62,169 bases of DNA from an uncultured Marvinbryantia sp. (lineage in GTDB: Bacteria > Bacillota > Clostridia > Lachnospirales > Lachnospiraceae), in contig NZ_CAJKOX010000028.1 in NCBI RefSeq assembly GCF_905201705.1, positions 1 through 62,169 of the forward strand. Reading direction: 5' to 3'. The notes under the pieces are model-generated. The model had not been told where the DNA came from, searched no databases, and saw nothing but the letters and a program-made list of their open reading frames with translations. A program made the translations under genes and the position numbers. The number at the start of each line of letters is the position of its first letter. Position 1 is the stretch's first letter. Below are positions 26,958-35,219 of this stretch, one piece after another.

Positions 26958-27992
26958 ATGAAAGTACAGGAATTGCGCAGCCTGCTGGAAAAAGCAGACA
27001 GAAGCTATGTAGAAAAGGCATTTGCAGAAAGCTATAAGCAGCTGACGAAAAGCCAGAAGGAAGAAATAGATCCGGTTATTATTGACATCCTGGAAGGAAG
27101 AGAAGCGGAAAAAAAGAAAAAAGGAAGTGCAGTCAGCTTTGAAGAATTGGAACGGGAGATGGAGATCTTTTTTGAGAATGCCTATGCACAGAATTATTTT
27201 GCGCCGAATCGCGTGATTCCGAAAAGCCAGCGTCCCAAATGGCGCTTTATGGTAAAAAACTTTATATAAGAGCTGGAAAAGATTCCGGTGGAAAGTGAAA
27301 ATTACGACAGAGCGGTGAAGCTTCTCACGGAGCTGTACAAGCTGATTTGCGAAGCATGCAATTATTATCTGTTTTCGACGGATGATGCATTCCGCTCTAT
27401 TGGATGGAGACAGCCGGATTTATTTGCACTTCTGGTAAAAAAGACGTTTGCGGCGGGCTATACCAGAGAAAACATTTCCAGTCTGATTTCACTTGCCGTT
27501 TCGGGAGGTCTCAGCCGGGAAGCTCTGTATACTATGCAGGAAATGGTTCTGCTTTCAGAATTAAAGACGAGCGATGTAAAGCAGATAGCGATAGAAGAAG
27601 CAAAAAAGCTGACAGACGACCGGGAGAAAAAATGGAAGGAAACGAGTAAAAATAATAACCGGTGGTATGAGCTGGAGGAGGAAATAAACGAGCTTTGCGC
27701 AGTAATTCTGATGATTTCTGTTGAGCTGGCGGAGCCGGAGGAAGGAATAAAATTTTACTTTAAGCATGCGCAGAATTCAAACAGGGAGATTACATTGTAC
27801 TGTGCGCTGCAGCTAATGGACTGGATGGAGGAAGAAGAGCTGTGGATAAAAGTATATGAATATGGAATCAGTAAAAAAATCAGACCGCGGGAGGGTTTGA
27901 TAAAATCCTATGAGAAAAGGAAAAACAAAATGACTGGGGAAACAGAGGAAAATGCTGCGGCAGATGAGAAAGGTCCGGGTGAAAACATATGA
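26958..27992 (+). pseudogene. Unknown gene coupled to cas3, split by an in-frame TAA
   Basis: One continuous reading frame would encode about 344 residues, but TAA at 27267-27269 cuts it after residue 103 (VKNFI*ELEKIPVESENYDR). The downstream part stays open to 27992 and could restart at GTG 27288. Codons around the stop (ttt ata taa gag) suggest a lysine codon changed by one base. The protein is helical and charged, with no recognised family. GGAGGAGAGG precedes the first ATG. The 3' end overlaps cas3 by ATGA, so it is in the cas3 transcription unit. Whether the stop is real, a sequencing error or bypassed by restart is unclear. Confidence 0.65.
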
Positions 27993-30136
27993 GATATCTG
28001 GCTCACATTAATAAATATGGCGATGAGCAGACGGTAAAAGAACATCTGGAAAATACGGCAGTCCTTTGCGGGAAATTCGCGGAGAGCTTTGGCGCTTATG
28101 ATGCCGGGTACTGCTGTGGGCTTCTGCATGATATTGGAAAGTATTCGCTGAAGTTTCAGCAAAGAATTCGTGGAAGTGAACAAAGGGTAGACCATGCAAC
28201 AGCGGGAGCAAAAGTCTGCTGGGAGAAGAAGGGAATGTACCAGTTTTTAAGCTACTGCATAGCTGGACATCATGCCGGTCTGCCGGATACCGGAGGTTCC
28301 GGAGATATCAGTACAGACGGGACAATGACAGGCAGAATGAGGAAAAAGCTGGAAGATTTTGAAGCGTATGCAGAAGAAATTAAGATACCAATGCTGGGAA
28401 ATCCTCCGTTTCAGCCGGTTAAATCAGAGAATATAGATTTTTTCTTCAGTATGTTTATCCGGATGCTGTATTCGTGTCTTGTCGATGCAGATTATCTTGA
28501 TACCGAATCCTTTATGAATCGCAAAGAGCGTGTCAGAGAGCAGGGAGAGACGATTGCAGTATTGTGTGACAGGCTTGAGAAGCATATTTCGGACTGGCTT
28601 AAACAGGAAGATTTAAGCACTGTCAATGGAAGAAGAACAGAAATTCTGAAGCATTGTATGAAAATGGGGGAAGCAAATAAGGGGCTTTTCAGATTAACGG
28701 TTCCTACCGGGGGAGGAAAAACGATTGCGTCCCTTGCATTTGCTCTGAAGCACGCAGAAAAGCATCATATGGACCGGGTCATTTATGTGATCCCATATAC
28801 AAGTATTATCGAGCAGAATGCAAAGGTATTTACTGAAATCCTGGGAAGTGAAAATGTACTGGAAAATCATTGCAATATAGATTATGAATCGGATGAAGAA
28901 TTAAGACCTATGCAGCTTGCGGCTGAGAATTGGGATAAGCCGGTTATTGTTACAACCAATGTGCAGTTTTTTGAATCGCTCTTTTCAAACAAGTCATCCA
29001 GATGCAGAAAGCTGCATAATATGGCGAACAGTGTGATTATTTTTGATGAGGCACAGATGCTTCCGAACGATTATCTGAAACCCTGTATAGCGGCGATGGA
29101 GCAATTACTGCGTTATTATCGCAGCAGTATTGTGTTGTGCACGGCAACGCAGCCGGCACTGAAAAATATATTATCAGAGAATATCGATATCGCATCGGTA
29201 GAATTATGCCCGCGGATGGAAGAACAGTTCCGTTTTTTCAAACGCGTATCCATCCATAATCTGGAGCGGATTTCGGAAGACGAGCTGGTGCATAGGCTTG
29301 AGACGGAGCATCAGGCACTGTGTATTTTAAATACCAGAAAGCGTGCGCAGAAGATTTATCAACAGGTAAAAGGGGAAGGCGTGTATCACCTTTCCACAAC
29401 GATGTATCCTGTCCACAGAAAAGCTATACTTGATAAAATAAGGGAGCGTTTAAAGAAACAGGAAAGATGCATTGTGGTATCTACCAGTCTTGTTGAAGCC
29501 GGAGTGGACCTGGATTTTCAGACTGTTTACCGGCAGATGGCGGGAGTGGATTCCATTATCCAGGCAGCAGGAAGATGCAATCGGGAAGGAAAACGGAATG
29601 CGGATACATGCTTCACATATATTTTCAGTCTGGAAGGGCGTGAGGATGTACCGGGACAGAGACAGCAGACGGAAATAACAGAAAGTCTTCTTTATGATAA
29701 AAGGAATCCGGACAGTCTGGATACAATTAACCGATACTTTAAAATGCTGTATCATTTTAAAGGAGATAATCTCGACAAAAAGAGAATTATGGATAAATTC
29801 AAAAAGAGTAATTTTCAATTTGCTACAGTGAGCAAAGAATTTACCATTATTGAAGAAAATACAAAAACGATTCTGATAACCAGAGAAGGAGAGGCGGCGG
29901 AGGTTTACGAAGAATTAAGACAGAAAGGGTTTACGAAAGGCTTGGTGAGAAAGATGGGGCAATATTGCGTGAACCTGCATGAAAATGATTTTCAGAAAAT
30001 GTATGCGGCAGGGATTTTGGAAGAAATATCAGAAGATATGAAGCAGGACTATTTTGTACTAAGAGATAATGAAGCCTATACGGAGGATATGGGGCTGACT
30101 CTGGGTGTGGAATATGGACAGGCTGTAATATGGTAA
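27989..30136 (+). CDS. cas3: CRISPR-associated helicase/nuclease Cas3 (type I-C)
   Basis: A 715-residue Cas3 with an N-terminal HD nuclease (LLHDIGKY at 45-52, GHHAGLPD) and SF2 helicase. Walker A is TGGGKT near 238-243, the DEAH box variant is IIFDEAQMLP near 350, motif III is LCTATQPAL, and motif VI is AAGRCNREGK. It degrades DNA once Cascade has bound a target. All catalytic motifs are present. It is separated from the other cas genes by the regulatory region and DUF3990 pair at 30137-31257; the usual I-C order would place cas5c directly next. Confidence 0.95.
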   Translation: MRYLAHINKYGDEQTVKEHLENTAVLCGKFAESFGAYDAGYCCGLLHDIGKYSLKFQQRIRGSEQRVDHATAGAKVCWEKKGMYQFLSYCIAGHHAGLPDTGGSGDISTDGTMTGRMRKKLEDFEAYAEEIKIPMLGNPPFQPVKSENIDFFFSMFIRMLYSCLVDADYLDTESFMNRKERVREQGETIAVLCDRLEKHISDWLKQEDLSTVNGRRTEILKHCMKMGEANKGLFRLTVPTGGGKTIASLAFALKHAEKHHMDRVIYVIPYTSIIEQNAKVFTEILGSENVLENHCNIDYESDEELRPMQLAAENWDKPVIVTTNVQFFESLFSNKSSRCRKLHNMANSVIIFDEAQMLPNDYLKPCIAAMEQLLRYYRSSIVLCTATQPALKNILSENIDIASVELCPRMEEQFRFFKRVSIHNLERISEDELVHRLETEHQALCILNTRKRAQKIYQQVKGEGVYHLSTTMYPVHRKAILDKIRERLKKQERCIVVSTSLVEAGVDLDFQTVYRQMAGVDSIIQAAGRCNREGKRNADTCFTYIFSLEGREDVPGQRQQTEITESLLYDKRNPDSLDTINRYFKMLYHFKGDNLDKKRIMDKFKKSNFQFATVSKEFTIIEENTKTILITREGEAAEVYEELRQKGFTKGLVRKMGQYCVNLHENDFQKMYAAGILEEISEDMKQDYFVLRDNEAYTEDMGLTLGVEYGQAVIW

Positions 30137-30249
30137 AACAGGAGAGGGGATGCATGGTGTGTGCATCCCCTCTCGCATTGACATAACATAATAACCGTAA
30201 ATATTTCAATCCGCAAGTGACTATTTTGTGAAAAAAATAGCCAAAAGAC
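30136..30249 (-). ncRNA. Candidate crRNA-like guide (CreA/CreR-like) with degenerate repeat and pseudo-spacer
   Basis: On the minus strand, 30221 to 30203 reads GTCACTTGCGGATTGAAAT. Its 5' GTC-CT and last 10 nt GGATTGAAAT match the array repeat, as if the repeat's middle had been lost. A 7-bp hairpin (CTATTTT/AAAATAG, 30221-30240) lies just before. The pseudo-spacer starts at 30202 with ATTTACGGTTATTAT, identical to the minus strand at 30341-30327 in the start-site region of the DUF3990/cas promoter, where TTC precedes it. Own flank is AAT, not TTC, so it would not target itself. A minus-strand promoter and terminator bracket it. Base matches are seen directly; transcription and function are inferred. 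Confidence 0.7.
30142..30174 (-). terminator. Hairpin terminator of the minus-strand crRNA-like unit
   Basis: A perfect 13-bp stem (GAGAGGGGATGCA / TGCATCCCCTCTC) with a 7-nt loop. On the minus strand it is followed by CTGTTTTA; on the plus strand by GCATTGAC with no T-run. The orientation therefore fits termination of a minus-strand RNA better than termination of cas3, though it could act on both. Confidence 0.65.
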
Positions 30250-30255
30250 GTTTTC

Positions 30256-30284
30256 ACTATACCATAAAGTTTGAAAAAAGTAAA
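30256..30284 (-). promoter_or_regulatory. Promoter of the minus-strand guide
   Basis: On the minus strand TTTACT (30284-30279), 17-bp spacer and TATAGT (30261-30256), with TGG directly before the -10 (extended -10). It is back to back with the plus-strand promoter at 30293; the two -35 boxes are 8 bp apart. Confidence 0.6.
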
Positions 30285-30292
30285 AGTTCTAA

Positions 30293-30320
30293 TTGACATT
30301 TTTATGATAGATGCTATGAT
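30293..30320 (+). promoter_or_regulatory. Promoter of the DUF3990 pair and cas5c-cas2 operon
   Basis: TTGACA (30293-30298), 16-bp spacer, TATGAT (30315-30320). Predicted start near 30327. No other promoter is apparent before cas5c, so this one probably drives both the DUF3990 pair and the Cascade/adaptation genes. Confidence 0.75.
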
Positions 30321-30326
30321 GTATTT

Positions 30327-30344
30327 ATAATAACCGTAAATGAA
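30327..30344 (-). promoter_or_regulatory. Cascade target site: TTC PAM plus 15-nt seed match
   Basis: The minus strand reads TTC (30344-30342), then ATTTACGGTTATTAT (30341-30327), exactly matching the first 15 nt of the pseudo-spacer at 30202-30188. From position 16 on the match is lost. TTC is the known type I-C PAM. A partial, PAM-proximal match should allow Cascade binding without efficient Cas3 cleavage, and an R-loop running from here would cover the -10 box. Confidence 0.7.
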
Positions 30345-30365
30345 AAATAATTTGAAGGAGAAATT

Positions 30366-30833
30366 ATGATATTATATCATGGAAGCAGACAGATCGTAGA
30401 ATATCCGGAAATACGAAAAGCAAAGTTTAATAAAGACTTCTATTTTGGATTTTATTGTACACAGTATAAAACACAGGCAGAGCGCTGGGCGACCAGATAT
30501 GGAAAAAAGGGGTATATTAATAGTTATGAATATACGCCGGATGAAAGTCTGAAATACTTGAAATTTGAAGAAATGACGGAAGAATGGCTGGATTTTGTTG
30601 TGGCATGCAGATTAGGACAACCTCATACATTCGATATAGTAGAAGGTCCTATGGCGGATGATGCAATATTTAATTATGTACAGAACTTTATAGATAAAAA
30701 AATTTCGAGAGCCGCTTTTTGGGAGCTGGCAAAGTTTAACCACCCTACGCATCAGATTAGTTTTCACACAATTTCAGCGCTAAATACATTAGTATTTGAA
30801 GGAAGTGAGGAAGTATATGGGAAGCAAAAATAA
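30366..30833 (+). CDS. DUF3990-type, ADP-ribosyltransferase-like putative toxin
   Basis: A 155-residue protein with the DUF3990 layout: an N-terminal ILYHGSRQIVEYPEI, then DFYFGFYCTQYKTQAERWA. These resemble the HG and aromatic motifs of ADP-ribosyltransferases, the clan to which DUF3990 belongs. Such genes often sit beside small partner genes in toxin-antitoxin-like pairs. AAGGAG lies 5 bp before the ATG. Its 5' untranslated region is the target of the crRNA-like guide. Its end overlaps the partner gene by 17 bp. Toxicity is inferred from family, not shown here. Confidence 0.72.
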   Translation: MILYHGSRQIVEYPEIRKAKFNKDFYFGFYCTQYKTQAERWATRYGKKGYINSYEYTPDESLKYLKFEEMTEEWLDFVVACRLGQPHTFDIVEGPMADDAIFNYVQNFIDKKISRAAFWELAKFNHPTHQISFHTISALNTLVFEGSEEVYGKQK

Positions 30834-31257
30834 TAATAAATTATTTTTCGCCTGCAGCTTGATTGAATTTATCGGGAGAAAAACAAAGAGAAGAAGAAAA
30901 GAAGTGGCAGACCTTCTTGGAAGGGATACACTGGAGCGTATTTACGAATATGCAGATGTTTTTCATTGCGAGCCGATAGAAAAGGTTGCGGCGGAATTTA
31001 TTGAAGAAGCACAGATTGGAGAAGGGACATTTGATAACGAGAGGGAGTGCCGGTATCGTGTTCCGGACTACTGGACGATAGGAGAAGTATATGAAAGGCT
31101 GATTGAAGACAGCTATTCTGATAATGACGTCGTAAAAGGAATGTGGGAAGTTTACCATTCGTGGATTGACGACAGTATTTCCGATTACAATACAGATTTT
31201 TATTTTCAGCCGCGGGATTATATAGCGGCATGTTATAAAGAGGGCGTTGTATTATAA
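30817..31257 (+). CDS. Partner of the DUF3990 protein, putative antitoxin
   Basis: A 146-residue helical protein (LFFACSLIEFIGRKTKRRRKEVADLL, ADVFHCEPIEKVAAEFIEEA) of a type commonly paired with DUF3990 genes, likely DUF3791-like at the N-terminus. The C-terminal part (WTIGEVYERLIEDSY ... FYFQPRDYIAACY) is unassigned. ATG 30817 is preceded by GAAGTGAGG and overlaps the end of the DUF3990 gene, so the two are translationally coupled. Only 19 bp separate its stop from cas5c. The antitoxin role is inferred from pairing; it could also be a second effector part. Confidence 0.6.
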   Translation: MGSKNNNKLFFACSLIEFIGRKTKRRRKEVADLLGRDTLERIYEYADVFHCEPIEKVAAEFIEEAQIGEGTFDNERECRYRVPDYWTIGEVYERLIEDSYSDNDVVKGMWEVYHSWIDDSISDYNTDFYFQPRDYIAACYKEGVVL

Positions 31258-31276
31258 GACAGGGAGAAGGTGAAGT

Positions 31277-31939
31277 ATGGCAAAGGGAGTTAAGGTTAGG
31301 GTCTGGGGAGATTACGCGCTATTTACCAGACCGGAGATGAAGGTGGAGAGGTGTTCCTACGATGTTATCACGCCGTCTGCGGCGCGGGGGATTCTGGAAG
31401 CAATCTACTGGCATCCGGGGATGCGGTGGGTCATAGACCGGATTTATGTAAAAAAGCCGATCCAGTTTACCAGTGTGCGCAGAAATGAAGTAAAGAGTAA
31501 AATTCTGGCAAGTAATATACTTCCAGTGTACAATGGCAAGCAAGACCAGCTCTGCATCAGCAGTAAAGCAGAAATTGTACAGAGAGCTTCTCTGCTGCTC
31601 AGAAATGTGGAATATGTCATAGAAGCGCATTTTGAAATGACAGAAAAGGCAAATGAAAGCGATAATCCAGGGAAATTTAAGGACATCATTATGCGAAGGC
31701 TTAGAAAAGGGGAATGCTTTCATACGCCATATTTTGGGTGCCGGGAATTTCCGGTAAAGTTCTGCCTGTGCGAAGAAGAAGAGGTTTTGACCGCCTATGA
31801 GAATGAAGATGAGCGGGACCTGGGTTTTATGTTATATGATATGGATTATTCTGACAGGAACAATATTCAGCCGATGTTTTTCCGGGCAATTATGAAAAAG
31901 GGAATCATTGATGTACAAAATTGCGAGGTGGTTCGATGA
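31277..31939 (+). CDS. cas5c: Cas5c, crRNA-processing Cascade subunit (type I-C)
   Basis: A 220-residue Cas5c/d. The N-terminus VKVRVWGDYALFTRPEMKVE and TPSAARGILEAIYWHPGMRW are type I-C signatures. In type I-C this protein replaces Cas6 and cuts the repeat hairpin, leaving an 11-nt 5' handle. GGGAGAAGGTG precedes the start. Its stop overlaps cas8c by ATGA. It follows the DUF3990 pair by 19 bp. Confidence 0.95.
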   Translation: MAKGVKVRVWGDYALFTRPEMKVERCSYDVITPSAARGILEAIYWHPGMRWVIDRIYVKKPIQFTSVRRNEVKSKILASNILPVYNGKQDQLCISSKAEIVQRASLLLRNVEYVIEAHFEMTEKANESDNPGKFKDIIMRRLRKGECFHTPYFGCREFPVKFCLCEEEEVLTAYENEDERDLGFMLYDMDYSDRNNIQPMFFRAIMKKGIIDVQNCEVVR

Positions 31940-33666
31940 TTTTACAGGCTTTGGTAAATTATTATGAGACATTGCAAAACGCGGGAAAAATAGCGCAGCA
32001 GGGCTGGTGTCAGGCTAAGGTTTCCTTTGCACTGAATCTGGATGCAGAGGGTAGACTGAAGGGAATTATCTCTCTGAAAACAGAAAATACTGTGGGAAAG
32101 AAAAAAGTAGTGCTTCCAGCGGTTAAGATGGTACCCGAAATGGTAACGAGGTCCTCAGGTATATCGGCTAATTTTTTATGTGATAATTCGAAATATCTGC
32201 TTGGAATAGATGCGCAGGGAACTGGAAAAAGAGTCCTGGAATGTTTTGAGGCAGCGAAAAACAGGCACCTGGAAATTTTAAAGTCGGCGGAGGGGAAATT
32301 TGCGTCGGCTGTAAAAGCCTTCTTTTCGACGTGGGAGCCGCAGCGTGCAAAGGAGTATCCTGCCTTGCAGGAAATGTGGGAAGAGATTACCGGAGGAGGC
32401 AATCTTATTTTTGTGATGGACGACGAAGATGCGCAGGATGATGAAGAAATACGCCGGGCGTGGAAGGAATTTCTTGACAGTGAAAGCAGTGGACGGGAAG
32501 GAATCTGTATGGTAACTGGAAAAAAGACAGAGATTGCCCGGATTCATTCTACGATTAAAGGGGTGCAGGGAGCGCAGTCAAGCGGTGCGGCGCTGGTATC
32601 TTTTAACGGTCCGGCATTTGAATCCTACGGAAAGGAGCAGAGCTACAACGCGCCGGTGGGGAAGTATGCAGCTTTTGCTTATACGACAGCTTTGAATTAT
32701 CTGCTGGCACAGAGAGATTACGTGTTCCGTTTTGGAGATACGACCGTTGTATTCTGGGCGGAGGACGGAGAGGAGGCTTACCAGGAGGTTTTCGGGTGGT
32801 CGCTGGAACCGCCGAAGGATAATCAGGAAGAAATAAAGAATATTTTTAAAAACCTCAGATTGCAGAAAGCGATTAATATTGAAGGAATAGAGCTGAATAA
32901 AAATCAGAGGTTTTATATACTGGGGCTGGCGCCGAATGCTGCGAGACTGTCTGTCCGATTCTATTACGAAGACAGTTTTGGAAATCTTCTGGAAAATATG
33001 CAGAAACATTATCAGAGAATGGAGCTGGTGAAGCCCTCCTGGGAAGAACGGGAGTATCTGGGAACCGGGGCAATGCTTTATGAGACTGTTAATCAGAAAT
33101 CGAAGGACAAAAAAACGGTTCCGAATCTGCCGGGAGCGTTGCTCAGAGCGATTTTATCTGACAGCAGGTATCCGGAAAATCTGTACAGCAGCACTTTGAT
33201 ACGGATTCGTGCGGAGCAGGGAAAGATTACATGGGGAAGAGCGGCTATCATTAAGGCGTATCTGATAAAAAATCATCAACTGGAGAAGGGGGAAAAATTT
33301 GTGGGATTAAATGAGGAAACAAACGACACGGCGTATGTGCTGGGAAGGCTGTTTGCGGTGCTTGAAGCAGTGCAGGAGGAGGCGAATCCGGGAGTTAATG
33401 CTACAATAAGAGACCGGTACTTTAATTCTGCCTGCGCAACTCCGGGGGCGGTATTTCCAATTCTGATGAAGCTGAAAAACAGTCATATCCGGAAAATTGA
33501 AAGACAGAAAATTGGAAAAAAAGTGTACCTGGAAAACCTGTTGACACAGTTGATGGGGAAAATAGAAGATTTTCCCAAGAGGCTTACGCTGGAGGAGCAG
33601 GGACATTTTATCCTTGGATATTATCATCAGGTTCAGAAAAGGTACGAAAAAAAGGAGGAAGCATAA
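31936..33666 (+). CDS. cas8c: Cas8c (Csd1), large Cascade subunit
   Basis: A 576-residue Cas8c/Csd1 that recognises the PAM within type I-C Cascade. The N-terminus MILQALVNYYETLQNAGKIAQQGW is typical of the family, as are SFNGPAFESYGKEQSYNAPV and the later FFNSACATPG-like block (YFNSACATPGAVFPILMKL). ATG 31936 overlaps the cas5c stop. An internal start in this family can make a separate Cas11-like subunit; I did not locate one with confidence. Confidence 0.94.
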   Translation: MILQALVNYYETLQNAGKIAQQGWCQAKVSFALNLDAEGRLKGIISLKTENTVGKKKVVLPAVKMVPEMVTRSSGISANFLCDNSKYLLGIDAQGTGKRVLECFEAAKNRHLEILKSAEGKFASAVKAFFSTWEPQRAKEYPALQEMWEEITGGGNLIFVMDDEDAQDDEEIRRAWKEFLDSESSGREGICMVTGKKTEIARIHSTIKGVQGAQSSGAALVSFNGPAFESYGKEQSYNAPVGKYAAFAYTTALNYLLAQRDYVFRFGDTTVVFWAEDGEEAYQEVFGWSLEPPKDNQEEIKNIFKNLRLQKAINIEGIELNKNQRFYILGLAPNAARLSVRFYYEDSFGNLLENMQKHYQRMELVKPSWEEREYLGTGAMLYETVNQKSKDKKTVPNLPGALLRAILSDSRYPENLYSSTLIRIRAEQGKITWGRAAIIKAYLIKNHQLEKGEKFVGLNEETNDTAYVLGRLFAVLEAVQEEANPGVNATIRDRYFNSACATPGAVFPILMKLKNSHIRKIERQKIGKKVYLENLLTQLMGKIEDFPKRLTLEEQGHFILGYYHQVQKRYEKKEEA

Positions 33667-34557
33667 ATGAGAGAAGTAATTAAAAACAGATATGAGTTTG
33701 TAGTTTTATTTGATGTGGAGAACGGAAATCCGAATGGAGATCCGGATGCGGGCAACATGCCAAGAATTGATCCAGAGACTGGTTTTGGACTGGTTACGGA
33801 CGTATGCCTGAAGCGTAAAATCAGAAATTATGTGGAAACGGTAAAAGAAGATGAAGCGGGATATGGCATTTATATCAGAGAAGATGTTCCGCTTAACAGA
33901 AGTGATAATAAGGCATATGAATATCTTGGCGTCGACGACAAGACGGTGAAGGAGCTGAAAAAGAAGGACCCGGAAGCAGATATAAAAATCAGAGATTTTA
34001 TGTGCCGGAATTTTTATGATATCCGGACCTTTGGAGCTGTTATGACTACTTTTGTGAAAGCTTCCTTAAATTGCGGGCAGGTGAGAGGACCGGTGCAGTT
34101 GGGCTTTGCCAGAAGTATTGACCCGATTATCAGCCAGGAGGTGACAATCACCAGAGTTGCGATTACCACGGAGAAAGATGCAGAAAATAAGAGTACGGAG
34201 ATGGGACGGAAAAATATTGTTCCGTATGCGCTGTACCGGGCGGAAGGCTATGTTTCGGCAAATCTGGCGAGAAAGGTCACTGGATTTTCGGAGGATGACC
34301 TGGAGCTGTTGTGGGAAGCGATTATTAATATGTTTGAACATGACCATTCGGCAGCAAGAGGAAAGATGGCTGTACGGGAGCTGATTGTATTTAAGCACAG
34401 CAAAGAATTAGGGGATTGCCCTGCATACCGGTTATTTGATGCGATTGAAGTAAGAAGAAAAGATGAGGTGGTATATCCGAGAAAATACCAGGATTATGTG
34501 GTGGATATCAATGAAGAAATGATACCGGATACCGTTGAAATGCAAAGGAAAATATAA
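33667..34557 (+). CDS. cas7c: Cas7c (Csd2), Cascade backbone
   Basis: A 296-residue Cas7/Csd2. The N-terminal RYEFVVLFDVENGNPNGDPD is diagnostic, and RSIDPIISQEVTITRVAITT with HDHSAARGKMAVRELIVFKH follow. Multiple copies coat the crRNA. It abuts cas8c with no gap, AAAAGGAGG lies before the start, and its TAA overlaps the cas4 ATG by one base. Confidence 0.96.
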   Translation: MREVIKNRYEFVVLFDVENGNPNGDPDAGNMPRIDPETGFGLVTDVCLKRKIRNYVETVKEDEAGYGIYIREDVPLNRSDNKAYEYLGVDDKTVKELKKKDPEADIKIRDFMCRNFYDIRTFGAVMTTFVKASLNCGQVRGPVQLGFARSIDPIISQEVTITRVAITTEKDAENKSTEMGRKNIVPYALYRAEGYVSANLARKVTGFSEDDLELLWEAIINMFEHDHSAARGKMAVRELIVFKHSKELGDCPAYRLFDAIEVRRKDEVVYPRKYQDYVVDINEEMIPDTVEMQRKI

Positions 34558-35219
34558 TGGAATATAAGGAAGACGAATATCTGATGCTTTCCGGAATCCA
34601 GCATTTTCAGTTTTGCAGACGTCAGTGGGCATTGATTCATATTGAACAGCAATGGGCGGAAAATGTACATACTGTTGCAGGAGAACTGATGCATAAGAAG
34701 GTGCATGACCCGTATCTGGCAGAAAAGCGAAGGGATGTATTGATTACCAGGGCGCTTCCGGTTGCTTCGCGGACGCTTGGAATCAGCGGGGAATGTGATG
34801 TGATAGAATTCCATAAAAGCAGTGATGGCGTGAAGCTGCATGGACACAGAGGCTTTTATGAGATTTATCCGATAGAATATAAAAAAGGAAAACCAAAGCA
34901 GTCGGAAGAAGATGTTTTGCAACTGACAGCACAGGCCATGTGCCTGGAGGAAATGTTTTCTGCTGATATTCCAGAAGGTGCGCTTTTTTACGGAGAAACG
35001 AAGAGGCGTGAACCGGTTAAGATAACGGCAGAACTAAGGAAACAGGTGGCAGATATAACGACGGAGATGCATCAATATTATGACAGAAAATATACTCCGC
35101 AGGTGAAATATAATAAACGCTGCAGCGCATGTTCTTTAAAAGATATATGTATGCCTGGAATGGGAAAGGCGGTTTCTGTTGAGAAATATCTTATGCAGGC
35201 ATTGGGAGACATGGAATGA
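34557..35219 (+). CDS. cas4: Cas4 exonuclease
   Basis: A 220-residue Cas4. It has the N-terminal QHFQFCRRQWALIHIE, RecB-like motifs GECDVIEFH and YPIEYKKGKPK, and the C-terminal cysteine cluster RCSACSLKDICMPG that binds an Fe-S centre. It selects PAM-containing prespacers during adaptation. It overlaps cas7c by 1 bp and cas1 by 4 bp. Confidence 0.95.
   Translation: MEYKEDEYLMLSGIQHFQFCRRQWALIHIEQQWAENVHTVAGELMHKKVHDPYLAEKRRDVLITRALPVASRTLGISGECDVIEFHKSSDGVKLHGHRGFYEIYPIEYKKGKPKQSEEDVLQLTAQAMCLEEMFSADIPEGALFYGETKRREPVKITAELRKQVADITTEMHQYYDRKYTPQVKYNKRCSACSLKDICMPGMGKAVSVEKYLMQALGDME

Noticed and set aside
30142..30174. The 13-bp hairpin as an ordinary cas3 terminator
   Set aside because: On the plus strand no T-run follows the stem, while the minus strand has TGTTTT. 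It may still help stop cas3 transcripts, but that is not its best reading.
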